From positions 294,995 through 358,994 of the forward strand of contig LDXX01000005.1 in the NCBI GenBank assembly GCA_001442925.1: a stretch of DNA of 64,000 nt, given 5' to 3'. This document shows, in pieces, positions 43,627 through 53,361 of this stretch. Origin of the DNA: Candidatus Kryptonium thompsonii (GTDB lineage Bacteria; Bacteroidota; Ignavibacteria; Kryptoniales; Kryptoniaceae). The translations under genes and the position numbers were made by a program. The notes under the pieces are model-generated. The model did not search any database. It saw nothing but the letters and a program-made list of their open reading frames with translations, and was not told the DNA's origin. The first letter of the stretch is position 1, and each line of letters opens with the position of its first letter.

Positions 43627-45654
43627 TTAAGATTTCTTTTCCTCTGTTTGAGATGCGTAACGAATCGGAGTCAAAATCAAAAGCAAAGCTATCAAAACTA
43701 TCACAACTAAGCTGATAAGATAAGAAGGAGTCGGTGTGATTGGTTTTATCTTCACCTCATAAAATGCAAGCCCTGCAAATATCAAACCCATAAGAGCTTC
43801 ACCTGCAATTAAACCTGACGCAAGGAGAGTTCCGTTATTTTCAAGCTTTGACATTTGTTCATCCGTAAATTTACGCTTTTTAGCAATTAAATCCGTGATT
43901 CCTCTTATTAATCCACCAACGAAAATGGCTGATGTCGTCTCAAAAGGTAGATACATCCCAACACAAACGAGCATCGGACTTCTAACTTGCAAAAGGATAA
44001 GCCCAAAAGCCATAAGCATCCCAACAATTATGAGAGGCCAAGCCATCTCACCGCCGACAATCCCTTTCGATAACATAGCCATCAAACTTGCCTGAGGTGC
44101 AGGAAGTGCCTTTCCACCAAAACCAGTTCCTCCCGCTTTTATATCACCTTGGTGCAAAACAAGCAACGGGAAATACAAAACAAACGAAGCAACGATAACA
44201 CCAATTATATCTCCAACCTGCATCTTCCACGGCGTTCCACCAAGGATATGCCCAACCTTCAAATCTTGGAACATTTCACCTGCAACAGCTGCAGCAACAC
44301 AAATTACAGCTGCAACCCCAAGCACAGCCGCCACTCCAGGTAGTCCCTTAACACCAAGAACAACCATCAAAAGTGCAGCGACAATCAAAGTTGAAAGCGT
44401 AAGACCACTCACAGGATTATTACTTGAACCAATTATTCCAACGAGATAACCTGAAACTGCAGCGAAGAAAAATCCAGCAATTATCATCACAATCGTCGCA
44501 GTTATCGATGCATTGAACATTCCGCTGAAATAATAATAAAGTGCAAAAGTTAACACAGCAAAAATTAACAAAAGCGGAAGAACCCACTTCAAACTTAAAT
44601 CTTGATCAACCCTACTCACACTTGCAGTTTCCCCAGCTGTTGCTTTTTTCAAATCAGATATTGACCTTTTCAATCCGACTGCCAAACTGCTTCTCATCCT
44701 ATAAAGCGTATAAATTGCACTTAAAAGCATACCACCTATTGCGATCGGGCGCACAATGAATTTCCAAATAGCATAAGCCAACTCAACCCATGAGGTTGGT
44801 TGCCCCTCTTGAGTTATAAGTGGTTCAAGCTGCGGACCAAGGAAATACATAAGTAATGGAACAAACAAACCCCATGCAAGCAAACCTCCACTGAAGTTCA
44901 ATGCTGCAAGCCTCGGACCAATTATAAATCCAACACCAATATAAGCTGGGCTTACCGCTGGGGCTGTTAAAAGAGTGCCACCGCCTGCTGAAACACTTGT
45001 GATCTCTTGTCCTCTTCCACTCAACAACTTTACACCTGTTTTGGCAAATGTCGTAAACTTCTCCCAGCTTGTCGCAAAGAAATTGAACTTGCCAAGAGTT
45101 TGAATTAAAGCGCCAATGCCCATCGCCCCAAACAAATATTTCGCCCCGCTTCCACCAGCTTGACCAGCTTTGTGAATCTCAGACGCAGCAACTGATTCGG
45201 GAAACGGCAACTCAGGATCCTCAACTAAAACCCTTCGCAAAAGCGTAACAAACAAAATTCCTATCACACCACCTATGACCATTATGAAAGATGATTCCCA
45301 ATATCTCTGCGGAGAATCAAAATTTTGCCACACGCCAGCAATTAAGAAAGCAGGAATTGTAAAAATAGCACCAGCTGCAACGGATTCACCTATTGAACCA
45401 ACAGTTCTTGCAAAATTCTCCTCAAGAATTGTTCCCCTGAACAATCTCAAAAAAGCCATGCTTATAACCGCCGCTGGGTATGTAGCTGCAATCGTCATAC
45501 CAGCTTTTAAACCAAGATAAGCATTCGCTGCACCAAGAACCACAGACATAATAAGACCAAGAATTAACGCACGAACAGTAAATTCCTTCATCGTTTGTTC
45601 AGGCGGAACAAGAGGCTTGTACTTTAAACCAGAGCCACTTTTAATTTCTGCCAT
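43627..45654 (-). CDS. OPT family oligopeptide transporter
   Basis: 675-aa integral membrane protein with about 15-16 transmembrane helices. Family landmarks include the N-terminal EFTVRALILGLIMSVVLGAA and NAYLGLKAGMTIAATYPAA, ELPFPESVAASEIHKAG, and GSSNNPVSGLTLSTLIVAAL. OPT proteins are proton-coupled importers of small peptides or metal-chelate complexes. The bacterial subgroup most like this one is usually annotated as oligopeptide uptake, which would fit the DPP IV in this window, but the substrate is not determined. The transcript ends at a clear terminator. Confidence 0.93.
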   Translation of the reverse strand: MAEIKSGSGLKYKPLVPPEQTMKEFTVRALILGLIMSVVLGAANAYLGLKAGMTIAATYPAAVISMAFLRLFRGTILEENFARTVGSIGESVAAGAIFTIPAFLIAGVWQNFDSPQRYWESSFIMVIGGVIGILFVTLLRRVLVEDPELPFPESVAASEIHKAGQAGGSGAKYLFGAMGIGALIQTLGKFNFFATSWEKFTTFAKTGVKLLSGRGQEITSVSAGGGTLLTAPAVSPAYIGVGFIIGPRLAALNFSGGLLAWGLFVPLLMYFLGPQLEPLITQEGQPTSWVELAYAIWKFIVRPIAIGGMLLSAIYTLYRMRSSLAVGLKRSISDLKKATAGETASVSRVDQDLSLKWVLPLLLIFAVLTFALYYYFSGMFNASITATIVMIIAGFFFAAVSGYLVGIIGSSNNPVSGLTLSTLIVAALLMVVLGVKGLPGVAAVLGVAAVICVAAAVAGEMFQDLKVGHILGGTPWKMQVGDIIGVIVASFVLYFPLLVLHQGDIKAGGTGFGGKALPAPQASLMAMLSKGIVGGEMAWPLIIVGMLMAFGLILLQVRSPMLVCVGMYLPFETTSAIFVGGLIRGITDLIAKKRKFTDEQMSKLENNGTLLASGLIAGEALMGLIFAGLAFYEVKIKPITPTPSYLISLVVIVLIALLLILTPIRYASQTEEKKS

Positions 45655-45683
45655 TTTCTCCTCGCTTTTGTTTGTTAATTAAT

Positions 45684-47246
45684 TTATTCAAGGCCAGTTA
45701 TCGATAAATCTTTGGGATGTTCAACATAAAACTTAAGACCCAAAGTTCTTTCCTCGGCAGGTTTCAAGCTGATTTCCCATACTATAATACCTTCAGCATC
45801 AATCTTAGCTTCGCTCTCGGATGGAGATTCGAGGACAACTTTTATTTTCTCATTCCTTGAAATCGGATAATTATCCCTAACTTCAATCGTTATATCCCGA
45901 CTCTTCCCATTTTTTACTTTTACCTCGTATTCGTAGTGAATTTTTTTGTTCCTCCCAAACGATGTAAACTCTGTAAATTTCTTTTTCAATTTTCTCTCTA
46001 TCTTGACATCTTCATCAACCCCAAGGAATAAATCAAATATTTCATCAGGTAAAATTTTTTTGAGTGAAGAAGTTGAAATATACTTGCCATCGATGTAAAT
46101 CCTTGCTTCGCCTGGGAGGATCGGAAAATTAAACTCATTTCTCAAATTTGCTGTTAAATACGCATACCTTGACAACTTTGGAACGGCATAGTAAGTAAAT
46201 TTAACATCCTGTGAAAACGAAGAAAGAAAAACCTTATGAAATTGATTATCCGAAGGAACACTTGATTTTGGAAGTTTAAAACTAACTGATGTCATCTCAA
46301 CTTCAACTTCGGGAGAGACATATTCCGGCGCCATTTCAGCGGCAACCTCTGGCGCTTTAATAAATGCTTCCTCCTTTAAAAAATCCTTTTTAAATCTCGG
46401 CTGATAAACATCGACATACCATGGATAAAGTTCTGGTGGTGTGCCGAAAATAAAAACAGGCGCAGTCCCAATTTCAATTGGGACATCTACCCAATCCTCA
46501 CCCGTTGATTGCTTTACAAATGCAAATAAATTTAAATCGACCTTGCCTGCGTTAGAATTTGCCCTTACCTCATAACCAGGCGTCCATGTCGCCCCAGATA
46601 CAAGATATGAAACCTTGAGGTCAACCTCACCCTTGGAAGCAGATAAAAGATTTATCTGGATACTCTTACTCTTTTCCTTCGCCGATGAAAGTTTATTTAA
46701 TTCATCTTCAATTAATTTTCTATCATAGCTCAACTTTTCAATTTCCTTTTCAAGTTTTGTTTTTTTCTTCACACTTTCACTTAACCACTTGCCATAAAAT
46801 TTAAAATAATTCTCAAGCTCAACGGTTGTCAACCTTTGCCCTTGCAAAGTTGGGGACAGCTTTTTTAAAAATTCAATCTCACCTAAAATTATCTCAATCT
46901 CCCCCTTTTTCGAATTTATCAAATCATTCAAACTATCCAATTTAGCCTTCAACCTTTCTACTTTTTCAACCTCTGGCTTCTCAAGATATGTCTCCTCAAC
47001 TTTGACATCCGAAATTTTAACATCTTTACCCCTTAAAATCTCAACTTGAACCGAATAATCCAAAAGGTTCGGTGTTAACCTGTCAATTCTTATTTGATTT
47101 TCTCCCCTATCAACGGAAGTGGAAATCGTCTTAGTAATAAATGCATTATCTCGATAGATTACAACTGATGTAAGCTTTGATTTCACGACATCGCCAGCGG
47201 GATAAAGCATAAAGGCAAAAAATATAAAGGAAAGAACTAAACTCAT
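45684..47246 (-). CDS. MuiA-like protein (DUF4140/DUF4139)
   Basis: 520-aa exported protein. After a signal peptide (LVLSFIFFAFMLYPAG), residues about 25-125 are DUF4140 (LTSVVIYRDNAFITK, NQIRIDRLTP). A coiled coil of about 100 residues follows (EKVERLKAKLDSLNDLINSK, KKTKLEKEIEKLSYDRKLI). The C-terminal half is DUF4139 (VSYLVSGATWTPGYEVRANS, FAFVKQSTGEDWVDVPIEIG). The family includes mucoidy inhibitor A of Rhizobium, but the mechanism is unknown. Transcribed alone, 29 bp upstream of the OPT gene. Confidence 0.85.
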   Translation of the reverse strand: MSLVLSFIFFAFMLYPAGDVVKSKLTSVVIYRDNAFITKTISTSVDRGENQIRIDRLTPNLLDYSVQVEILRGKDVKISDVKVEETYLEKPEVEKVERLKAKLDSLNDLINSKKGEIEIILGEIEFLKKLSPTLQGQRLTTVELENYFKFYGKWLSESVKKKTKLEKEIEKLSYDRKLIEDELNKLSSAKEKSKSIQINLLSASKGEVDLKVSYLVSGATWTPGYEVRANSNAGKVDLNLFAFVKQSTGEDWVDVPIEIGTAPVFIFGTPPELYPWYVDVYQPRFKKDFLKEEAFIKAPEVAAEMAPEYVSPEVEVEMTSVSFKLPKSSVPSDNQFHKVFLSSFSQDVKFTYYAVPKLSRYAYLTANLRNEFNFPILPGEARIYIDGKYISTSSLKKILPDEIFDLFLGVDEDVKIERKLKKKFTEFTSFGRNKKIHYEYEVKVKNGKSRDITIEVRDNYPISRNEKIKVVLESPSESEAKIDAEGIIVWEISLKPAEERTLGLKFYVEHPKDLSITGLE

Positions 47247-47611
47247 CTTCTCTCGTATTTGATTTTAACTACACAAAATATAAAAACAGCACAGGAAATT
47301 TTCAAGTGGTTCAACAGGAACTTATAATCTGAGGCTCGCTTAAATTTTCGATCCCCTTCTTGAAATTTATTCTCGATTTCGGTATATTTTCACCAAAGCC
47401 AATAAAAATGAAATCGATCGCGTAAAAATACCACACCTGGAAGCGGTTAGGAAAGGAGTTAAGATATGTGCAATAGAGCAATTTTATTCAATGAATTTTT
47501 TGGTTTGTTAGTGAAGTGTGGGAGTGTGGTTTTATGCACAAGAAAATAGAATTACTTGCGGAGTTTCGAGTTTTGAAATCTTGCAAGTTATGAAAGGGAG
47601 GAATAGCTCAT
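47247..47611. other. Upstream region of the hsd island
   Basis: 365-bp gap between divergent muiA-like and hsdR genes. No recognisable gene; two plus-strand ORFs of 15 and 19 codons (47466-47513 and 47534-47593) are unsupported. A strong ribosome site, AAAGGGAGG, lies 10-11 nt before the hsdR ATG at 47612. Base composition rises toward the hsd genes. Confidence 0.5.
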
Positions 47612-50293
47612 ATGCCCCTTAACGAAGCTGATACCCGCGCACAACTAATTGAGCCAAAGCTGAAAGTAGCAAGATGGACAGAGAAGGAGATTTCACGGGA
47701 GTTCTATTATAAAGCCGATCACCAATACACTCCTGGCAAAATTATCCTTGTTGGCGATAAAGTACAACGAGGGAAACCCAAAAGGGTGGATTACCTTTTG
47801 CGCTACACAGATGGATTTCCAATTGCAGTTGTAGAGGCAGAACCTGAGGATAGCTCACCGGAAGCTGGATTAGAGCAAGCCAAGCGCTATGCTCAAGATC
47901 TTGGTCTGGCTTTCGCCTATGCAACTAACGGTCACAGAATTCTCGAATATGACTTTTTCACTCACACAACACGAGAGCTGGAAGAATTTCCAAGCCCAGA
48001 AGAGCTTTGGCAACGCTGGAAGAAAAACACAGGTCTTGAACAACCCAGTGTTGGGAAAGTTCAAGAAGCACCTGCTATCTATGGTATTGACACCGAAAGG
48101 CAATCCAACCCGCTTCTTTATCCTTACTGCCCCGAAAACCAATGCGGTAAGCGTCCATACTACTTCCAGGAGAGAGCGATTCGTGAAGTTATTTTGCGTA
48201 TAATGCGTGGACAAAAACGCATTCTTCTTACCATGGCTACGGGAACGGGCAAGACCTTTGTCGCTTTTCAAGTGGTTTGGAAACTCATTAAATCGGGATG
48301 GTTACAAAGACAACACCCCGAACGGCCTGCTCGTGTGTTATTTTTAGCCGATCGCATAGTGCTTCGTAATCAGGCATATAACACCTTCTCCCCCTTTGCC
48401 ACTGGCACCGCTGACCCGCGTCATCTCATTGAGGGACATCCGCCAAACTTGAACCGAGACCTATACTTTGGCATCTATCAGACACTTTGGAGCCCGGATG
48501 AGAACGGAAAAAGGCTTTTTGAAAAGTTTCCAACGGATTTCTTTGATCTTATCATCATTGATGAGTGTCATCGCTCCGGCTGGGGAACTTGGAGAGAAAT
48601 TTTAGACCACTTCTCTTCGGCAATTCACCTTGGTATGACCGCTACACCAAAGCAAGATGAGAATGTAGACACCTATGCTTATTTCTGTGCAGAGGAACCA
48701 GAAGTTTTTATTGAGCCCGAAAAGCCAGAGAGGGGCAAATGGCGTCCACCCGCTTTTCAATATAGTTTGGGGCAGGGCATAGAGGATGGCTTTTTAGCAA
48801 CATATAAGGTCCACCGTGTGCGCACCACTGTGGATGCTACAGGATTGCGCTTGGAAGATGCAATCGAACAAGGTGCGGAAGTTTTTATTCCGGAAGATGT
48901 AGAGCCAAGAGAGATTTACACAACGCCCCAATTTGAACGAGAGATCACGTTGCCAGATCGCACCCGTGCCATGGTTCAACACTTGGCTAATCTTTTGCGT
49001 CGTTTTGGACATATGGAGAAGACCATGGTCTTCTGTGTAGATATGGAGCATGCGCGTTTAGTTGCGAGACTTTTACAAGATGAGTTTGGTCCTGAAACTG
49101 GCTTAGACAACTATGCTGTTCCGATCATATCTGAAGAAGGTGAAGAAGCTCATCGCTGGCTGGAAGATTTTGCCGACTCCGACAAAAAGTCACCTGTTGT
49201 GGCCACGACTGCTGAATTACTTTCTACAGGCGTGGATGTTCCCGCTTGTCGAAACATCGTTTTTATGAAAACAATCTCTTCTCCCATTCTCTTTAAGCAA
49301 ATCATTGGGCGCGGAAGTCGTATCGATCCAATCACAGACAAATCCTGGTTCCGTATAATTGATTTCACAGACGCAACTCGTCTTTTTGACCAATGGGATC
49401 GCCCTCCAAGTGCACTCCCAGAGATACCGAAAGGTCCGTTTACAGCAAAGCTGGAGGGTGTAGTCTTTCACACAGAGACGAAAGAACGCATCGTTGGTGC
49501 GTCTGTGAGCGTTCAGATAGGTCCAAATACTCAACGCGGTCCAATTCGAACCGATGATGAAGGTAAGTTTATCTTTGACAATCTCCCGGAGGACGCACTC
49601 ACTTTGATCGTTAGCGCAAGTGGTTTTGTTCAGCGCAGGATTAGAGTAAACACATTGGCAGATCACACGACTTTTATAGAAGTCCCTCTTAAACCTGAGA
49701 CAAAAGGTAAGAAGAAAATCCGTGTAGAAGGGCTTGAGGTTAGCATTGCGGACGAAGCAATTTTCACCATAGACGCCACAGGTCAGCAGTTATCTTTGAA
49801 GGAGTATCGAGACTACACTCGCAGGCAAGTGCTTCATCGTGCACCTAAGATTCAAGATCTTCGAAATATTTGGGTAGATTCAAATCGCAGGCGAACATTC
49901 TTGAACGAGCTGCGTCGTCTTAGTATTCACCCAGAGATCTTGGCTGAAGTAGAAGGGCTTGCCGAAGCAGATATTTACGACATCCTTGCTCATATTGCCT
50001 TCGGAGCTCCAATACGCACGAGAAGTGAACGAGCAACCGCTTTTCTTAACAGAGAACAGAGCTTCCTTAAACGCTACAGCGATTTAGCTCGTAAGGTAAT
50101 CTTAGAGCTTGTAGACAAGTACCGTGCAGGCGGTATAGAGCAACTGGAGCCGGAGGTTTTTAGCGTTTCTCCTTTTAGGGAATGGGGCGGTGCGGTGAAA
50201 ATTAGTAGTTGGTTTGGTGGAGTTGAAAAGCTTGGCGATACTCTTAAAGAAATGCGTGAGCGAATATATCCCGTTTCGGAAGTAACACCATGA
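47612..50293 (+). CDS. hsdR: Type I restriction endonuclease subunit R with an inserted beta domain
   Basis: 893-aa motor and nuclease subunit of a Type I system. The N-terminal nuclease region has D60 (RVDYLL) and VVEAE (E75, E77), with Glu where Lys is usual in the D-ExK core. Two RecA folds follow: Walker A MATGTGKTF near 207 and IIDECHRSGWGTW near 316, then TTAELLSTGVDVPACRNIVF and IIGRGSRID. Residues about 612-695 look like a carboxypeptidase-regulatory beta domain (KLEGVVFHTETKERIVGASV, TDDEGKFIFDNLP, VSASGFVQRRI), unusual in HsdR. The EcoEI-type C-terminal helical region follows. It leads the hsdRMS operon, whose G+C-rich codons suggest transfer. Confidence 0.92.
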   Translation: MPLNEADTRAQLIEPKLKVARWTEKEISREFYYKADHQYTPGKIILVGDKVQRGKPKRVDYLLRYTDGFPIAVVEAEPEDSSPEAGLEQAKRYAQDLGLAFAYATNGHRILEYDFFTHTTRELEEFPSPEELWQRWKKNTGLEQPSVGKVQEAPAIYGIDTERQSNPLLYPYCPENQCGKRPYYFQERAIREVILRIMRGQKRILLTMATGTGKTFVAFQVVWKLIKSGWLQRQHPERPARVLFLADRIVLRNQAYNTFSPFATGTADPRHLIEGHPPNLNRDLYFGIYQTLWSPDENGKRLFEKFPTDFFDLIIIDECHRSGWGTWREILDHFSSAIHLGMTATPKQDENVDTYAYFCAEEPEVFIEPEKPERGKWRPPAFQYSLGQGIEDGFLATYKVHRVRTTVDATGLRLEDAIEQGAEVFIPEDVEPREIYTTPQFEREITLPDRTRAMVQHLANLLRRFGHMEKTMVFCVDMEHARLVARLLQDEFGPETGLDNYAVPIISEEGEEAHRWLEDFADSDKKSPVVATTAELLSTGVDVPACRNIVFMKTISSPILFKQIIGRGSRIDPITDKSWFRIIDFTDATRLFDQWDRPPSALPEIPKGPFTAKLEGVVFHTETKERIVGASVSVQIGPNTQRGPIRTDDEGKFIFDNLPEDALTLIVSASGFVQRRIRVNTLADHTTFIEVPLKPETKGKKKIRVEGLEVSIADEAIFTIDATGQQLSLKEYRDYTRRQVLHRAPKIQDLRNIWVDSNRRRTFLNELRRLSIHPEILAEVEGLAEADIYDILAHIAFGAPIRTRSERATAFLNREQSFLKRYSDLARKVILELVDKYRAGGIEQLEPEVFSVSPFREWGGAVKISSWFGGVEKLGDTLKEMRERIYPVSEVTP

Positions 50294-50336
50294 ACAAACA
50301 CTGGAATAAAAAAATTAAAATTTCGGAGATAACGAT

Positions 50337-51842
50337 ATGAACAATCGCCCCCAAACTCGTGAAACTTTAGCAAATGAAATCTGGCGCGCTTGTGACATTT
50401 TACGCAGAGACAACAACTGTGGCGGTATCATGGAGTATGTTGAACATCTTTCTTGGCTTTTGTTCTTGCGTTTTTTAGACGCACAAGAAGAAGAATGGGA
50501 AACTCAAGCTAAACTGGCTGGCCGTGAATATCGCCCAACTATAGAATCACCTTACCGCTGGAGAGATTGGGCGATGAAAGATTATCCTGCTGATGAACTA
50601 CTTAGCTTCGTCCATGGAAAGCTTATTCCCTATCTACAGAGCCTTGGTGGAGATCCGCTGCGTGACACTATCCGAGGTGTCTTCGCTGAACGAAATGTAA
50701 TAGTCTGCGCCTCTGGGTACAATCTCAAGGATGTGATCTCCATAATCAATAGCATCGACTTCCACAGCCAAGACGATATATTCACAGTTTCCCAAGTCTA
50801 TGAAGAACTACTTCGCAGGCTTGGTAACGAAAACCGCATGGCGGGCGAGTTTTACACTCCCCGTCCAGTCGTGCGCTTTATTGTAGAACTCGTGAATCCT
50901 CAAATCGGTGAGACTGTTTACGATCCCGCTTGCGGGACTTGTGGGTTCCTGGCGGAGGCTTATCTTTGGATGAAGCGTCAAGAAAAAACTATTGAAGACC
51001 ATAAAACTCTGCAAGAACAAACTTTCTTTGGACAAGAGAAAAAGCCCATTCCAGCTCTCTTGGGCTTGATGAACATGGTTTTACATGGAGTCACTGCACC
51101 TAAAGTTTATCGTAAAAACACGCTTGAGGAGAACATTCGGCAAGTAACGCAACGCTTTGATGTGATCATGACTAATCCACCTTTCGGCGGAACTGAAGGA
51201 CGACATATTCAGCAAAACTTCCCTGTGCAATCACAGGCAACGGAACTGCTATTCTTACAGCACATCATGAAAAAACTGAAACCCCGAAACGGGGCAAGAT
51301 GTGGGATGGTTGTTCCCGACGGCATGCTTTCCGGTGGTGGAGCGTTTGCAGAGGTCAAGCGGACACTTTTGGAGGAGTTTAACCTCCACACAATCGTGAG
51401 CTTACCAATTGGCACTTTCGCTCCTTACTCCGATGTAAAAACTGCGCTTATTTTTTTTGAACGCCCGGGTCCAACTAAGGAAATCTGGTATTATGAGCTT
51501 CCGCTACCTGAAGGACTGAAAAAGTTCAGCAAGGGTAACCCAATCAAAGACGAACACTTTGAAGAGGCACGCAAGCTTTGGAAGGCTTGGGATGCTTACC
51601 GCAAAGGTCAAGGTCCTCGTGAGTCGTGCCTTTCCGAGCGTTCTTGGATTGTGTCCATTGAGGATATTAAGAATCGTGGTTACGACCTCACCGCGCGCAA
51701 CCCCAATCGCAAAGAGACAGAATCACTACCATCACCAGTGGAAATCGTTGTTAACCTTCTTGAGCGCGAACAGGAAATTTTGAGCATTGTTGAGGAACTA
51801 AATGAACTCCTCGGCAACAATAAGGAGGGGACGGAAGCATGA
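50337..51842 (+). CDS. hsdM: Type I restriction-modification methyltransferase subunit M
   Basis: 501-aa N6-adenine methyltransferase subunit. The N-terminal helical HsdM_N domain (LANEIWRACDILRRDNN, MEYVEHLSWLLFLRFLD) precedes GEFYTPRPVVRFIVELV, the AdoMet motif DPACGTCGFLAEAY near 196 and the catalytic NPPFGG near 280. The start ATG at 50337 follows CGGAGATAACG, 43 bp after hsdR, and the stop overlaps hsdS by 4 nt (ATGA). Confidence 0.96.
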   Translation: MNNRPQTRETLANEIWRACDILRRDNNCGGIMEYVEHLSWLLFLRFLDAQEEEWETQAKLAGREYRPTIESPYRWRDWAMKDYPADELLSFVHGKLIPYLQSLGGDPLRDTIRGVFAERNVIVCASGYNLKDVISIINSIDFHSQDDIFTVSQVYEELLRRLGNENRMAGEFYTPRPVVRFIVELVNPQIGETVYDPACGTCGFLAEAYLWMKRQEKTIEDHKTLQEQTFFGQEKKPIPALLGLMNMVLHGVTAPKVYRKNTLEENIRQVTQRFDVIMTNPPFGGTEGRHIQQNFPVQSQATELLFLQHIMKKLKPRNGARCGMVVPDGMLSGGGAFAEVKRTLLEEFNLHTIVSLPIGTFAPYSDVKTALIFFERPGPTKEIWYYELPLPEGLKKFSKGNPIKDEHFEEARKLWKAWDAYRKGQGPRESCLSERSWIVSIEDIKNRGYDLTARNPNRKETESLPSPVEIVVNLLEREQEILSIVEELNELLGNNKEGTEA

Positions 51843-53050
51843 GTGAGGGACCCTACAAACTTCCCGAAGGCTGGAGATGGGTAAAGTTAGGAGAGGTTGC
51901 TACTATTGAGCGACGCACGGTAGATCCTAGGCGGTTCCCTCAAAGTACGTTTTACCTTTACAGCATTCCTGCTTACGACAAAGGCCAAAGTCCTGAAAAG
52001 TTAGCTGGTAGTCAAATTGGCAGCACCAAGATCGTCATAGGACCAGGCATGTGTCTTTTCTCCAAGCTGAACCCACGCATTCCACGAGCCTGGGTGGTTA
52101 CCGAGGTACCTCAAGATGGAGTGTCCGTTGCATCAACAGAGTTTATGCCCTTACGGCCTAATTCTAGCGTTTTAGATCTTGACTATCTCGGCAAGCTACT
52201 AGTGACAGAAGGATTTCTCTCGCAAGTGCGCTCGGATGTAACCGGAGCAACGGGAAGTCGCCAAAGGTTGAAGCCCGAAGTTGTATTGAACGCACTCATT
52301 CCTCTCCCCCCTCTCTCCGAACAACACCGAATTGTAGAGCGGATTGAAGAACTAATGGAGCGGATAAGGGAAGCAAAGCGCCTGAGGGAAGAAGCAAAAC
52401 AAGATGCTGAACGCCTTTGGCAGGCTGTGCTTGCCGAAACCTTCCCTCGCCCCGGAGATGAACTTCCAGAAGATTGGAGATGGGTGAAGTTGGAGGAGGT
52501 TGCTGTTATTGAACGGCACACTAAAAAGCCCACAGATTTGCCACCAGAATTGCCTTATGTGGGATTAGAACATGTTGAGTCAGGAACAGGGAGTGTTGAT
52601 ATTGACAAATGTCCTCCTGTGTCGTCCGTGAGTAGTCAGGTGTATTTGTATGACGAAAGCCATGTCCTTTACAGCAAGTTGCGCCCCTACTTGAACAAGG
52701 TCTACCTACCTGAAGGGAAAGGAGCCTGCACTACTGAACTTCTCCCTCTCAAGCCCGATCCTTCTCGTGTAGACAGACACTTTTTAGCTTGGTATCTGCG
52801 GTCGCCTGGTTTCGTTGCCTATGCCAATGCTCACACAACAGGCTCAAGGCAACCTCGTGTTGATCTGCGAGCTTTGGTAACTGCTCTTATCCCTCTTCCT
52901 CCACTCTCCGAGCAGAAACGCATTGTAGAGCATCTTGAAGCGGTGCAGGAACGGATAAGGGCTCTTAAAGAAGCTCAAGCTTATACCGAAGCTGAACTCA
53001 AGAGGTTAGAACAGTCTATCTTAGAAAAAGCCTTTCGCGGAGAGCTATGA
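51839..53050 (+). CDS. hsdS: Type I restriction-modification specificity subunit S
   Basis: 403-aa subunit with two target-recognition domains, each opening with a similar phrase (LPEGWRWVKLGEVATIERR and LPEDWRWVKLEEVAVIERH) and each followed by a coiled-coil spacer (IVERIEELMERIREAKRLRE and IVEHLEAVQERIRALKEAQA). The last motif LEQSILEKAFRGEL is typical. The internal similarity at the TRD borders permits domain exchange. It would define a bipartite recognition sequence that cannot be read from the protein. Confidence 0.95.
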   Translation: MSEGPYKLPEGWRWVKLGEVATIERRTVDPRRFPQSTFYLYSIPAYDKGQSPEKLAGSQIGSTKIVIGPGMCLFSKLNPRIPRAWVVTEVPQDGVSVASTEFMPLRPNSSVLDLDYLGKLLVTEGFLSQVRSDVTGATGSRQRLKPEVVLNALIPLPPLSEQHRIVERIEELMERIREAKRLREEAKQDAERLWQAVLAETFPRPGDELPEDWRWVKLEEVAVIERHTKKPTDLPPELPYVGLEHVESGTGSVDIDKCPPVSSVSSQVYLYDESHVLYSKLRPYLNKVYLPEGKGACTTELLPLKPDPSRVDRHFLAWYLRSPGFVAYANAHTTGSRQPRVDLRALVTALIPLPPLSEQKRIVEHLEAVQERIRALKEAQAYTEAELKRLEQSILEKAFRGEL

Positions 53051-53316
53051 ATGCATTTGATCTTTGGGGAAATCCCGTCAAGCGAAGCGCAACATACTAT
53101 GTCTACCACGATGAGAACATACCGAACAAAAAATGGCTGCTGATAGGACTTCGGGCAACTCAGTTGGCTTTAGTGGGAAATTCACATCGAGAAACTAAGC
53201 ACGAGCCTGTCAGGTACATTGTTCGCTGGTGCTATGGAACAGATGTTTTTTGGAGCTTTGTAAAGGGAAGATTCCTAAAGCATCCTAGAGCATCAAGAAA
53301 TTTGCGTTATATTTAA
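53047..53316 (+). pseudogene. Probable remnant of a DUF3800-type gene
   Basis: 89-codon ORF overlapping the hsdS stop (ATGA). Residues 17-36 (YYVYHDENIPNKKWLLIGLR) resemble the start of DUF3800 proteins, which often accompany restriction systems and have an Asp-Glu in this position. After that the sequence loses resemblance and the ORF ends far short of the usual 200-300 aa, so truncation or frameshift decay is likely. A short intact protein cannot be excluded. Confidence 0.5.
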
Positions 53317-53361
53317 AGTAATAGTAACTTTGTTTAGCGAACTAAATCCCCAAAAACAAAA

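Noticed and set aside
47870..48271. 133-codon minus-strand ORF inside hsdR
   Set aside because: Shadow of hsdR codon bias; the sense frame carries the helicase motifs.
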